Notes under the pieces: generated by a model
Databases searched by the model: none
Told to the model about the DNA's origin: nothing
The model's input: the letters and a program-made list of their open reading frames with translations, nothing else
Position numbers and translations under genes: made by a program
Part shown: positions 37,609-44,593 of the stretch, one piece after another
Layout: each line of letters opens with the position of its first letter
Position numbering within the stretch: position 1 is the stretch's first letter
Assembly: GCF_016741875.1 (NCBI RefSeq)
Contig: NZ_JAERRF010000001.1
Coordinates: 62,001 to 126,000, forward strand
Origin: Streptomyces coffeae
GTDB taxonomy: Bacteria; Actinomycetota; Actinomycetes; Streptomycetales; Streptomycetaceae
DNA length: 64,000 nt
Direction: 5' to 3'

Positions 37609-37889
37609 TTATGCGCTGACCTTGCGGGGCCGGAACTCAAGGATCTTTGCTCCCTCTTGTGAGGCCATCGTGTGGCCATCCTGCTCGGACGCTGCCTCGG
37701 GGGTCTGCTCGGTGAGCCGAGCGAGCGCCATCTGCGCGACCTCCTCGACCGTGCGGCCGTCCTGCTCGGCGGCCTCGACGAGCTGCGCGAGGAGATGATC
37801 GAGGGCCACCTGCGCGACCTGCCAGCGGCGAGCATGAGCGATGCTGCGACGTGCCGCAGATCGTGCAGTCGGATCGGCGGCAGCCAGAG
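37609..37889 (-). pseudogene. Tyrosine recombinase (integrase) C-terminal remnant
   Basis: On the minus strand 37889-37821 encodes PPIRLHDLRHVAASLMLAAG, the conserved HxLRH active-site box of phage-type integrases. The expected rest, with the catalytic Tyr (GHxxxxxTxxxY), is missing. A different frame then gives a C-terminal-looking helix (VALDHLLAQLVEAAEQDGRT...) ending at 37609. The fragment is thus an integrase tail with an internal deletion and frameshift. Its place right behind a tRNA gene is where an integrative element's int gene would be. It cannot be functional. Confidence 0.72.
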
Positions 37890-37941
37890 CGCCCCACCCG
37901 CCCGCCGGGGAACGGCGGGCGGGAAGGGCGCGGGTGGAGGC

Positions 37942-39132
37942 TTACACGCCTGTGGGGAGGTTCCAGCGGGTTCCGTCGGGGATGTGCCAGACGTGCGCGC
38001 TTCCGTCCGCTTCACGGGCGTACCCGAAACGGTCCTGTGGCGGGCGGCCCATGTCGTTCCACCAGCGCCATGCGGCCTCGGCTTGCTTCCAGAGTTCGGC
38101 GTCGCCGCCGTAGGTGACAGTGCCGGTGTTCTCGCCGACGAGTGGCGTGCGGGCCCATGAGCCGTCGGCGTGCTGGATCTGGATCGCCATGGCGCCCGTG
38201 GTGTCGTCGATGTGGTAGACGAGTTCCGCCCCAGGAAGGTGCAAGGCGAGCAGCAGGCGGAGGGGGTAGTTGCCGCGGATGTCAGTGGCGGTGACCGTCG
38301 TCGGTCGGGTTTCCGCTTCGGGCGCTCGCTCGGGGCGTTGTGGTGTTGTGTAGGTGCGTGCCTGTTGGCGGGCGGCCATGAAGCGGCCGGCGGTAGTGGT
38401 GAAGTGGCCGCGGGCGCGCTGTTGCTCGTCGACGGCGAGGCGGACGAGTCCGCCCTCGATGCCGAGGGCGACATCGGCGACCAGGATGGTTCCGGGTTTG
38501 CTCTGCTCGATCCACGCGCGGGGGATGCCAGGTACGGAGCAGGTGGCGATGATCCGGTCGAAGGTGTCGCTGGTGGGGTAGCCCTGCGTACCGTCGCCGG
38601 GGGCGAGTTGGGGCGTGTATCCGGTGTCGGCGAGGTGATGCTGTGCTTCCTGGACGAGCGCGGGGTCAACGTCGACGGAGTGAACGAGGCGTTCGCCGAG
38701 GCGGGCACAGAGTAGGGCGGAGTTGTAGCCGGTGCCGGTGCCGATTTCGAGAACCCTATGTCCGTCCTCGACGCTGAGGTCTTCGAGCATTCCGGCCATG
38801 AGGCTTGGCAGAGTGCTGGATGAGGTCGCGACGCCCGTCCATGCCGTCTCGTCGACCTGCTCGGCGGTGGCCGGGTCGAGTGCGGTTACGAGGGTCTGGT
38901 CACGGTAGACGGCGGCGAGGTCGTCGGCGCTTGCGGTTCCCTGGTGTTCCCGCCATACGGCGATGCCTTTGTCGTTGGTCTCCTGCTGGAACCAGCGCGG
39001 GACGAACACATGCCGCGGGGTGTTGGCGAACGCCTCGGCCCACGGGCGGGTGCGGATGGCGCCGGCCTTGGTGAGTTCGTCGGCGAGGGCGGTCATATAA
39101 GGGCGCGCCTGGTCGAGGGCGGGGGCGCTCAT
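37942..39132 (-). CDS. PIMT-like methyltransferase of an ATP-grasp RiPP (graspetide) system
   Basis: The 396-residue protein resembles protein-L-isoaspartate O-methyltransferases: HVFVPRWF and DDLAAVYRDQTLVT precede SAM motif I VLEIGTGTGYNSALL (residues 127-141). An additional C-terminal region of about 170 residues (PLRLLLALHLPGAELVYHID, WGW-like RWNLPTGV end) is typical of the methyltransferases paired with ATP-grasp peptide maturases. In characterised relatives the enzyme methylates an Asp of the modified peptide, which then forms an aspartimide. The start (39132) overlaps the ATP-grasp stop by ATGA, so translation is coupled. Confidence 0.85.
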   Translation of the reverse strand: MSAPALDQARPYMTALADELTKAGAIRTRPWAEAFANTPRHVFVPRWFQQETNDKGIAVWREHQGTASADDLAAVYRDQTLVTALDPATAEQVDETAWTGVATSSSTLPSLMAGMLEDLSVEDGHRVLEIGTGTGYNSALLCARLGERLVHSVDVDPALVQEAQHHLADTGYTPQLAPGDGTQGYPTSDTFDRIIATCSVPGIPRAWIEQSKPGTILVADVALGIEGGLVRLAVDEQQRARGHFTTTAGRFMAARQQARTYTTPQRPERAPEAETRPTTVTATDIRGNYPLRLLLALHLPGAELVYHIDDTTGAMAIQIQHADGSWARTPLVGENTGTVTYGGDAELWKQAEAAWRWWNDMGRPPQDRFGYAREADGSAHVWHIPDGTRWNLPTGV

Positions 39133-40094
39133 GCGGGGACTCCTTGCAGTTCGTCGGCGATGGCCTGAGAGATGCGCAGGCCCGTTGCGTACTCGATCCA
39201 GTCCCATTGCCCGCAGGGATTCGCTTCCAAGAACGTCCACTCGCCGCCGGGGCTGACGATGAAGTCGAGGGCCGCGAACCGCAGGCCGAGGCGGTCCATA
39301 TAGCGTCGCACCCCTTTGGCGACGTAGTCCGGGGGTGTGCACGTTCGGTACGTGTGCGCGGCGTAGTCGCTTCGCCAGTCCTCGTGTGCTGCGTCGCTCT
39401 CGGCGTGGATCTCTGCGGCGAACAGCCGGTCGCCTACGACGGTAAGCCGCACCTCGTACGCCTTGTCGACCCACGCTTGGAACAGGTGCGCGGTGGTCTC
39501 GATACCGCGCAGGTCGCTGAGGTCGTCCTCGGAGAGGCGGTGCGTGTAGACGGTCTTGAGCTGGTCGCCCTCGATGAACACGGGGGTGGCTACCGGCTTA
39601 CAGATGACTGGGCCTGCGATGTCGCCGACGAACGCGCGGACGGCGTCCGGGGCGTTGGTGATGAGCGTGGGTGGCACGGTCATGCCGCAGTCCCGTGCGG
39701 TGGTGAGTTGGAGCGGCTTGTACTCGGCGCGAGACATGGCGGCGGGGTGATTGACCCACCGGCAATTCAGGGCGGTGATGACGCCGCCGAGGCCGGCGCG
39801 GGCCTGCGCGGCGGCGAACCTGCGCTCGGGTTCCGACATGGTCGCCGGAAGGCTGAACGGGTTCGGGGCGCGGTAGTAGACGGCTGATACGTCCGCGAGG
39901 TCGACGGCGCGGTGAGCGGTGGTGAGTCCGCCGAGCCACCCTTGCCGGGCGTCGATGCGCCCGGCAAGGGTGAGTTCCTGCGGGAACTCGGCGGTGTCCA
40001 TGCGGAACACCTCCGCTCCACCGTCTGTGAGGGCCTTCACAACGCGGTCGGTCGGCCAGTCGTCGCGTGCTGCGATGACAAGAACGGTGGGCAT
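39129..40094 (-). CDS. ATP-grasp ribosomal peptide maturase (graspetide ligase)
   Basis: This 321-residue ATP-grasp enzyme is of the MvdC/MvdD-like type, related to the maturases named after SAV_5884. It starts with TVLVIAARDDWPTDRVVKAL and has VICKPVATP (ATP-binding Lys), FQAWVDKAYEVRLTVVGDRLFAAEI and the metal-binding end LDFIVSPGGEWTFLEANPCGQW. These enzymes join side-chain carboxylates of a precursor to Thr/Ser (ester) or Lys (amide), giving macrocycles. ATG 40094 is preferred, with AAGGA about 11 bases upstream inside the end of the precursor gene; an in-frame ATG at 40121 would overlap that gene more. Confidence 0.88.
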   Translation of the reverse strand: MPTVLVIAARDDWPTDRVVKALTDGGAEVFRMDTAEFPQELTLAGRIDARQGWLGGLTTAHRAVDLADVSAVYYRAPNPFSLPATMSEPERRFAAAQARAGLGGVITALNCRWVNHPAAMSRAEYKPLQLTTARDCGMTVPPTLITNAPDAVRAFVGDIAGPVICKPVATPVFIEGDQLKTVYTHRLSEDDLSDLRGIETTAHLFQAWVDKAYEVRLTVVGDRLFAAEIHAESDAAHEDWRSDYAAHTYRTCTPPDYVAKGVRRYMDRLGLRFAALDFIVSPGGEWTFLEANPCGQWDWIEYATGLRISQAIADELQGVPA

Positions 40095-40101
40095 GAGGGC
40101 A

Positions 40102-40398
40102 TCAGTCCTTTGCGCCCTCATCGAGCGGCGGGGGGTTGTTCACGTTGCCGTCGGGGACGGTGGGGTTGTGGGTCTGCATGTAGGGGAGCGGGCCGTCGTA
40201 CAGGCCGCGGGACATCTGTAATTCGTTGTCATAGACGGCCGGCGGCATCACGGTCGCCTGAGCGGCGTCGGGGATGCGGGCGAACCGGAGAACCCACGGG
40301 CGGCTACTCGGTCCGGTGGCGGCCTCGCTGCTGTGCGGAATACGTCCGCCCTCGGGTGCGAGCGGGAATGCTTCCCGCGGGTGCACGATGGTGGTCAC
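40102..40398 (-). CDS. Graspetide precursor peptide
   Basis: This 98-residue peptide is encoded directly upstream of the ATP-grasp gene. The leader has FPLAPEGGR (11-19) and RPWVLRFARIP (33-43), which fit the recognition motif of ATP-grasp target peptides. The C-terminal core offers Thr76 and Thr80 as nucleophiles and Asp83, Asp93, Glu94 and Asp98 as acceptors, with an Asp83-Gly84 step that favours aspartimide formation. The end DEGAKD is highly acidic. GTG 40398 follows GGGAAGGAA at about eight bases. The final product, its ring pattern and activity are not known. Confidence 0.85.
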   Translation of the reverse strand: MTTIVHPREAFPLAPEGGRIPHSSEAATGPSSRPWVLRFARIPDAAQATVMPPAVYDNELQMSRGLYDGPLPYMQTHNPTVPDGNVNNPPPLDEGAKD

Positions 40399-40507
40399 AG
40401 CTGATTCCTTCCCTGTCGTGGAATGAGGTTGGGTGGTGCTGTGGTGCACCGGCCCGCGCTTTGACCAGTTGGCCGGGCGCGGGGCGGCAGCCTGTGAGCT
40501 GGGCAGG

Positions 40508-40669
40508 CTAAGGCGTGTCCGAGGGACCGTCGAGCGAGGATTCCTTACCGGTCCGAAGGATCTCGCGCAGGCCGGCGTCGATGTCCAGCACTGCACCGAG
40601 GGCCGCCGTAAGCGCTTGGTGATGCTCGTCGAGCAATCGGTTCAAGGCCACTTTGGTGGGGTCATCCAT
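40508..40669 (-). CDS. Small 53-residue protein upstream of the graspetide cassette
   Basis: MDDPTKVALNRLLDEHHQAL begins a short helical acidic protein that has no cysteine or membrane segment. AGGGG seven bases before the ATG at 40669 supports translation. The frame is also open further upstream (VARKDKGTGPNVARQKVR...), so a longer basic N-terminus cannot be excluded. It lies 109 bases before the precursor gene on the same strand and may be co-transcribed. I do not recognise a family. Confidence 0.6.
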   Translation of the reverse strand: MDDPTKVALNRLLDEHHQALTAALGAVLDIDAGLREILRTGKESSLDGPSDTP

Positions 40670-40820
40670 GTGGATACCCCTGGCTCTAGCCCTTGTTCTT
40701 CCTGTTCTGACTTTCTGCCTCGCGACGTTCGGCCCGGTTCCCTTGTCTTTGCGTGCCACGGCGTTTCGCTTTCTTCCTGGAATGGGTGTCCTGCCGTGGT
40801 CCGGCAGGGGGGCTTGAGCT

Positions 40821-40862
40821 GGCCCGGAACGCCAACGGCGGGGGGCGTTTGCGTTCCGGGCC
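40821..40862 (-). terminator. Strong hairpin in the 40.7-41.0 kb gap
   Basis: GGCCCGGAACGC (40821-40832) pairs with GCGTTCCGGGCC (40851-40862). The inner AACG/CGTT extends the stem after one mismatch, leaving a G-rich loop. It lies between the three-gene operon and the graspetide cassette and probably separates their transcripts or regulates read-through. Confidence 0.7.
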
Positions 40863-40942
40863 ATTGCCCCGGCCGTGCCGATTGCCGTGTTCGGGGGTCG
40901 GCCAGGGCGGGCCCGCCGCAGAGGTGGCGGGCGGTCTGGTTT

Positions 40943-40994
40943 CCGTTCCGCCCGTGGGCCGGGCATGGGAGGCATGGGCCCACAGGCGGAACGG
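40943..40994 (-). terminator. Second long inverted repeat in the 40.7-41.0 kb gap
   Basis: CCGTTCCGCCCGTGGGCC (40943-40960) and the reverse complement of 40977-40994 agree at 17 of 18 positions. It lies 56 bases past the stop of the operon that ends at 41050 (minus strand), as expected for that operon's terminator. The rest of the 380-base gap (40670-41049) holds only low-complexity frames. Confidence 0.75.
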
Positions 40995-41049
40995 AGTGGT
41001 GCCGGCGGCCGGGCGGGGCTGTCCTCTTCTCCCGTCGGGCCGCCGGGGT

Positions 41050-41577
41050 TCAGAGGTGGCCGGGTGAACCGCGGGGGTCGACCACGTCGAGCAGGACCTC
41101 GACGGCCTCGGCCATCGCCACCAGGCTCATGTCCGCGCGGCGGCACAGAGCCTCGGTGAGGTGTTTCACGGCCAGCGCGACCGACTCGTCGTCGCAGGCT
41201 CCAGGGCGCTGACGGACGATGGGCAGCAGGACGGCGGCGTGGACCCGTAGGCGGGGGCGTGAGCGGTCGTCCAGGGGGCGGGTGCTGGCGAGGACTTGGT
41301 CGACGGTTTCGCGCGGCACAGACCAGTCCATGCGCCACCCCCAGTGGCCCGTGTGCGACTCGGCGCGGTCCACGTCGCCGGCGGTGTCGGCCGCGGCCCG
41401 TTCTACCGGGGCATCGGGCTGGTCGATCCCAGGCGGTGCGGGCGCGCCGTGGGCGTCTACCCGGCCCGCGAGGATCACGGCGGGCGGGGTGAGGCCAACG
41501 AGGGCAAGGATCGATAGGGGCCACCATAAAGAGTCGCCGATCAGTGCCGGTCCCGGCCGGGTGTGGGTGCCGCTCAT
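41050..41577 (-). CDS. Membrane-anchored protein of unknown function
   Basis: The 175-residue protein has one N-terminal hydrophobic helix (LWWPLSILALVGLTPPAVILAG) followed by a soluble domain (WSVPRETVDQVLAS, LTEALCRRADMSLVAMAEAVEVLLDVV). ATG 41577 overlaps the previous stop by ATGA. It is the last gene of a three-gene operon next to the XRE/DUF397 pair. No family is recognised. Confidence 0.72.
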   Translation of the reverse strand: MSGTHTRPGPALIGDSLWWPLSILALVGLTPPAVILAGRVDAHGAPAPPGIDQPDAPVERAAADTAGDVDRAESHTGHWGWRMDWSVPRETVDQVLASTRPLDDRSRPRLRVHAAVLLPIVRQRPGACDDESVALAVKHLTEALCRRADMSLVAMAEAVEVLLDVVDPRGSPGHL

Positions 41578-41810
41578 TGCGCCGTCTCGATCGCATCCGG
41601 CGATGTCGTCCATTCAAGGCCGCCCCCCTCGGGTGCCAGCCACGCCACCGGCGGCGCGTCCGGGTTCATGACCACCAGGCGGTACCGGTTGTCTGTCGAG
41701 TCCGGCGCGATGGCGCGCAGGACGCCCACACGGTCATCGTGTGCGTGGTCAACGACCAGGCGACCGAGCAACGGATGGGATTGGTGGCAGAGCCCCAGCG
41801 AGGTGGTCAT
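41574..41810 (-). CDS. Small protein of unknown function
   Basis: The 78-residue protein contains a short beta-rich core (YRLVVMNPDAPPVAWLAPEGG) and an N-terminal CHQSHP segment. GGAGGG stands six bases before the ATG at 41810, which itself overlaps the upstream stop (ATGA). An in-frame GTG at 41855 is less likely. Proteins like this accompany Scr1-type regulators in Streptomyces accessory regions, but the function is not known. Confidence 0.72.
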   Translation of the reverse strand: MTTSLGLCHQSHPLLGRLVVDHAHDDRVGVLRAIAPDSTDNRYRLVVMNPDAPPVAWLAPEGGGLEWTTSPDAIETAQ

Positions 41811-42061
41811 CGCGTGCCCTCCGAGGTCGGTGGGTGGCCGGCGCCCAGGGCGCACACGGAACAGACGGTGATGCCGACATGGCCGGGAACGGGAATCGCG
41901 CGACGTACCAGGGTGTAGCCGTGGTGGCAGACGGGACAGGCGTGCCCGGTGATCACGGGAACGGGCCAGGTATCCCGCGGTGGGATGACGATCTCCGCGG
42001 CGCTCATGGCGCTACGGGGCCGGGCGTTGGGGGTCTTGGGGGAGGTGCGCTTACGGTTCAA
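41807..42061 (-). CDS. Small zinc-ribbon-like protein
   Basis: The 84-residue protein has two Cys pairs, CPVCHHG and CSVCALG, spaced like a zinc ribbon, and a basic N-terminus. The TTG at 42061 is supported by GGAGAGGAG at seven bases. It is the first gene of a three-gene minus-strand operon and diverges from the XRE regulator gene 108 bases away. Confidence 0.75.
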   Translation of the reverse strand: MNRKRTSPKTPNARPRSAMSAAEIVIPPRDTWPVPVITGHACPVCHHGYTLVRRAIPVPGHVGITVCSVCALGAGHPPTSEGTR

Positions 42062-42168
42062 GGTCTGCTCCTCTCCGTAGCGCTTCCACTACCGGGGTGA
42101 CTCAGCGTGGCCTACAGTCGAGAACCATTCAACGTGTCACTTGCGGACGGAAGGATGATGAACGCCCC

Positions 42169-43005
42169 TTGAATCGCAACGAGTTGAACCCCGACGCCTC
42201 CCCTCAGGCGGCCTACGGAGCGCGTTTACGCAGTCTGCGAGAGGCACGCGGCTGGACTCAGGAGGACCTGGCCGAGCGCGCGGAATATTCCAGTGTGCAT
42301 ATTTCAGCAGTCGAAAATGGACGGAAGCCTCCAACCCTCCGGTTCTCGCGTAGCGTGGACCACGTCTTCGGCCTTGAGGGCACAGCAGACTCGTTCGAGG
42401 GTGAGTACCGCGAGATCCGGCACGGCAGCCTGCTGGAGGGGTTCCCGGAGTACGTCAAGTATGAGGGCCGGGCGGCAGAGATTCGGCTGTACGAAATCGG
42501 GATCGTCCCTGGGCTTCTACAGACACCGGAGTACGCCCGGGTTCTGGCAGACAGTGCCGTACGGCGTGGGGCAATCACCCCCGAGCAAGCAGCCGAGCGG
42601 GTCTCGTTCCTGGCTGAACGGCAGGCCACGCTAGTACGGCCCCGCCCTCCCATGATGCTGGTGGTGATGGACGAGAGTTGTATCCGTAGACGTGTCGGCG
42701 GACATGAGGTCATGGGAGCGCAGTTGGCGCGACTGGCCGAGTTCGCCGAGCTGCCGAACACCGTGCTCCAGATCGCCCCGTACGACATAGGGGAGCGCCG
42801 CCCGTTCGACCTCCCGATGAACTTGCTGACGCTGTCGGACCTGTCCGTGATCGCGTATGCAGAGTCCCAGATTCGGGGACACCTAGAACACGAGACGACA
42901 TCCGTACTGCCTCTGTTGACGGCCTACCATCAATTGCAGGCCGAGGCGCTGTCGCAGGCGGCATCGATGGCAATGATCAACGAGGCACGAAAGGGCACCC
43001 CGTGA
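42169..43005 (+). CDS. XRE-family regulator, Scr1-like (HTH plus DUF5753)
   Basis: The 278-residue protein has an N-terminal helix-turn-helix (ARLRSLREARGWTQEDLAER, then HISAVENGRKPPT) and a C-terminal DUF5753 domain (LYEIGIVPGLLQTPEYARVL, VVMDESCIRRRVGG). Such regulators are abundant in Streptomyces, pair with DUF397 proteins, and resemble the Scr1/Scr2 toxin-antitoxin-like pair. The TTG at 42169 gives the usual length and N-terminus. A 5-codon mini-ORF (MMNAP) ends by overlapping this TTG, which could couple initiation. The open frame continues upstream without a ribosome-binding site. Confidence 0.85.
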   Translation: MNRNELNPDASPQAAYGARLRSLREARGWTQEDLAERAEYSSVHISAVENGRKPPTLRFSRSVDHVFGLEGTADSFEGEYREIRHGSLLEGFPEYVKYEGRAAEIRLYEIGIVPGLLQTPEYARVLADSAVRRGAITPEQAAERVSFLAERQATLVRPRPPMMLVVMDESCIRRRVGGHEVMGAQLARLAEFAELPNTVLQIAPYDIGERRPFDLPMNLLTLSDLSVIAYAESQIRGHLEHETTSVLPLLTAYHQLQAEALSQAASMAMINEARKGTP

Positions 43006-43208
43006 CGACCACGACCGACTCCCCCCGATGGTTCAAGTCCTCCTACAGCAACAACGGCGGTAACTGCATCGAGGTCGCTGCCAATATCCCCGGTGCCGTC
43101 CCCGTCCGCGACAGCAAGAACCCGCATGGCCCGGCACTCGTCTTTCCGGCTGACGAGTGGTCGTCGTTCGTGTCGGCCGTCCGCGCTGGCGAGTTCGGCA
43201 ACCTCTGA
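43002..43208 (+). CDS. DUF397 protein
   Basis: The 68-residue protein shows the DUF397 pattern: WFKSSYSNNGGNCIEVA, then VPVRDSKNPHGPALVFPADEWSSFV. Its GTG overlaps the stop of the XRE gene (GTGA), so the pair is coupled. In Scr1/Scr2-like pairs the DUF397 protein is the effector partner of the regulator. The two Asp/Ser-rich strands and the WSSF box are intact. Confidence 0.9.
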   Translation: MTTTTDSPRWFKSSYSNNGGNCIEVAANIPGAVPVRDSKNPHGPALVFPADEWSSFVSAVRAGEFGNL

Positions 43209-43321
43209 GAAGCCTGTCAGCAACGAAGCGTCACAGGGGGCGCTGTCGTTCACGATGCCGCGCACGGCCGCAATGGACACCCCTACCGTCCTACGTCTGA
43301 TCACCGTGAGAACGCAGAATG

Positions 43322-43359
43322 GCCCCCTGTACGGCCCATGCGCGGGCGGTACAGGGGGC
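43322..43359. terminator. Bidirectional terminator hairpin
   Basis: GCCCCCTGTAC (43322-43332) pairs perfectly with GTACAGGGGGC (43349-43359). It lies between the DUF397 gene (plus) and the minus-strand phage remnant that ends at 43370, so it can serve both. Confidence 0.8.
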
Positions 43360-43369
43360 GTTGTGGTGT

Positions 43370-43615
43370 TCAGTGGATGAGTTGCCAGGCGGATAGGGCG
43401 CAGCCGGCGCCGCCGATGATGACGGCGAGGCTGGGCAGGGGCCACCGTGCGCGTTCGAGGGCGGCGAGGCGCTGCTCGTGGTCGGCGAGGGCCTTGTCGG
43501 TCTGGTCGTCCTTCTGTGTGAGTAGGTCGAGGCGGCCATCGAGCCTTGCAAATCCGGCCTCGACGCTGCTGTGGAGTCTCGCCAGTTCGAGGGCGACGTC
43601 GTCGTGCTCGGTCAT
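43370..43615 (-). CDS. Small coiled-coil membrane protein, phage-like
   Basis: The 81-residue protein has a heptad-like N-terminal half (LARLHSSVEAGFARLDGRLD, DHEQRLAALERA) and a C-terminal hydrophobic helix (LPSLAVIIGGAGCALSAWQL). This layout occurs in small phage proteins encoded near lysis or tail genes. The ATG at 43615 follows a degraded phage structural frame. It may be an intact leftover of the prophage. Confidence 0.6.
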   Translation of the reverse strand: MTEHDDVALELARLHSSVEAGFARLDGRLDLLTQKDDQTDKALADHEQRLAALERARWPLPSLAVIIGGAGCALSAWQLIH

Positions 43616-44000
43616 ACAGCGCCCCCGTTTGCGGACCGGCTTGCCCGTGTCGCCTGCCCGGCCGACCGGCGGGTCGGGGGCCTCGGACGCCTTGAGCGTA
43701 TTGCGGCTGTACGCGGCGAGCAGGCGCGTTTCGATGGCCTTGCGGCGCCGGCCGCTGCGGTGCTCAACCTGTATGGCGACGTCGTCGAGGAACCCGGAGC
43801 CGTGCAGGGGAGGCTCGATGGTGCGCGCGGTCCACTTCCCCGCCGGCACCTCCCACTCGTCAATGACGGTGGGTTCGCCCTGCCCGACGCGCATCTGCAC
43901 GCGGACGCGTCCCCCGGCCTCGGCGTAGGTGGTGAGGTTCAGGTGCGCGACGGCATTATGTGCCGGGGTGATGCCGAGCCAAGCGTGCGCCCACAGCGGC
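43616..44000 (-). pseudogene. C-terminal fragment of a phage structural-like gene
   Basis: In the same frame as the following small gene, the stretch encodes AWLGITPAHNAVAHLNLTTY, then VRVQMRVGQGEPTVIDEWEV and WTARTIEPPLHGSGFLDDVA, a coherent beta-rich protein end. Upstream of about 44,000 the frame turns to low-complexity shadow of the scaffold-like gene, so the N-terminus is gone. The exact phage protein is uncertain; tail or baseplate is a guess. Confidence 0.5.
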
Positions 44001-44471
44001 GGTGATGGCGGCGCTGAGCTGCTGCTCGAACTTCGGCCCGGTGGGGTCGAGGGCGGCGACCGAGTCGAGGAACGAACGACTGTTGAGCAGCCGATCAGCG
44101 CGCTCCCCTTGTTCGGCGGCGGCGCGGTGGGCGGCGAGCTCGACCTGCGCCGTACGCAGCTGCGCGCCGACGTCGGCGAGCTGCTTGTCGCGGTCGGCGA
44201 CCTGGGCAGCGAGCTGCGCGAGGTCCTGCCCGCCCTCGCCCCCGTCGGGGTTGAGGGCCTGGTGAACGGCGTCGAGCGCGGCCTGTAGCTGCTCGGCCCG
44301 CTCGCTCTGCTCGGTCGCGCGCTGCTCAGCCACGGCGAGCTGCCGCTCTTCGACTGGATCCGGCGTAGTGCCGGGTGTCGTCGTGGCAGCCCGCGCACTG
44401 TCGATGCTGGACAGCTCGCCCTGATCGCTGCTGTCCGTTGCAGCGGGGGTGTTGGCGGTCTCGGATGGCAT
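43956..44471 (-). pseudogene. Phage scaffold-like protein, C-terminally truncated
   Basis: The frame encodes an acidic N-terminus, a long coiled coil (VEERQLAVAEQRATEQSERA to RTAQVELAAHRAAAEQ), and SFLDSVAALDPTGPKFEQQL, a pattern typical of capsid-assembly scaffolds encoded before major capsid genes. It then runs into RLARHHPGT and stops where the structural fragment begins in another frame, so a deletion has joined the two. ATG 44471 with GGAGGAA upstream is chosen. No capsid gene follows. Confidence 0.6.
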
Positions 44472-44593
44472 ACCAGATCGTTCCTCCATGGCTCCTACAG
44501 GGATGAGAAGGCCCAGCCAAGGGATGGGCTGCGGCGGCAGGTTGGGGTGCCTGAGGCGTTTGCAGTGCGGTCCGGCGCTGCTTGGATGGCGCC

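Noticed and set aside
37581..38708. A 375-codon minus-strand frame as an intact integrase
   Set aside because: Only about 23 residues resemble an integrase; the rest is shadow of the methyltransferase gene in another frame and the catalytic Tyr is missing.
40102..40398. Lanthipeptide or lasso precursor as alternative reading of the small peptide
   Set aside because: No Cys in the peptide and no LanM/LanB/LanC or lasso cyclase gene nearby; the adjacent ATP-grasp and PIMT-like genes point to a graspetide.
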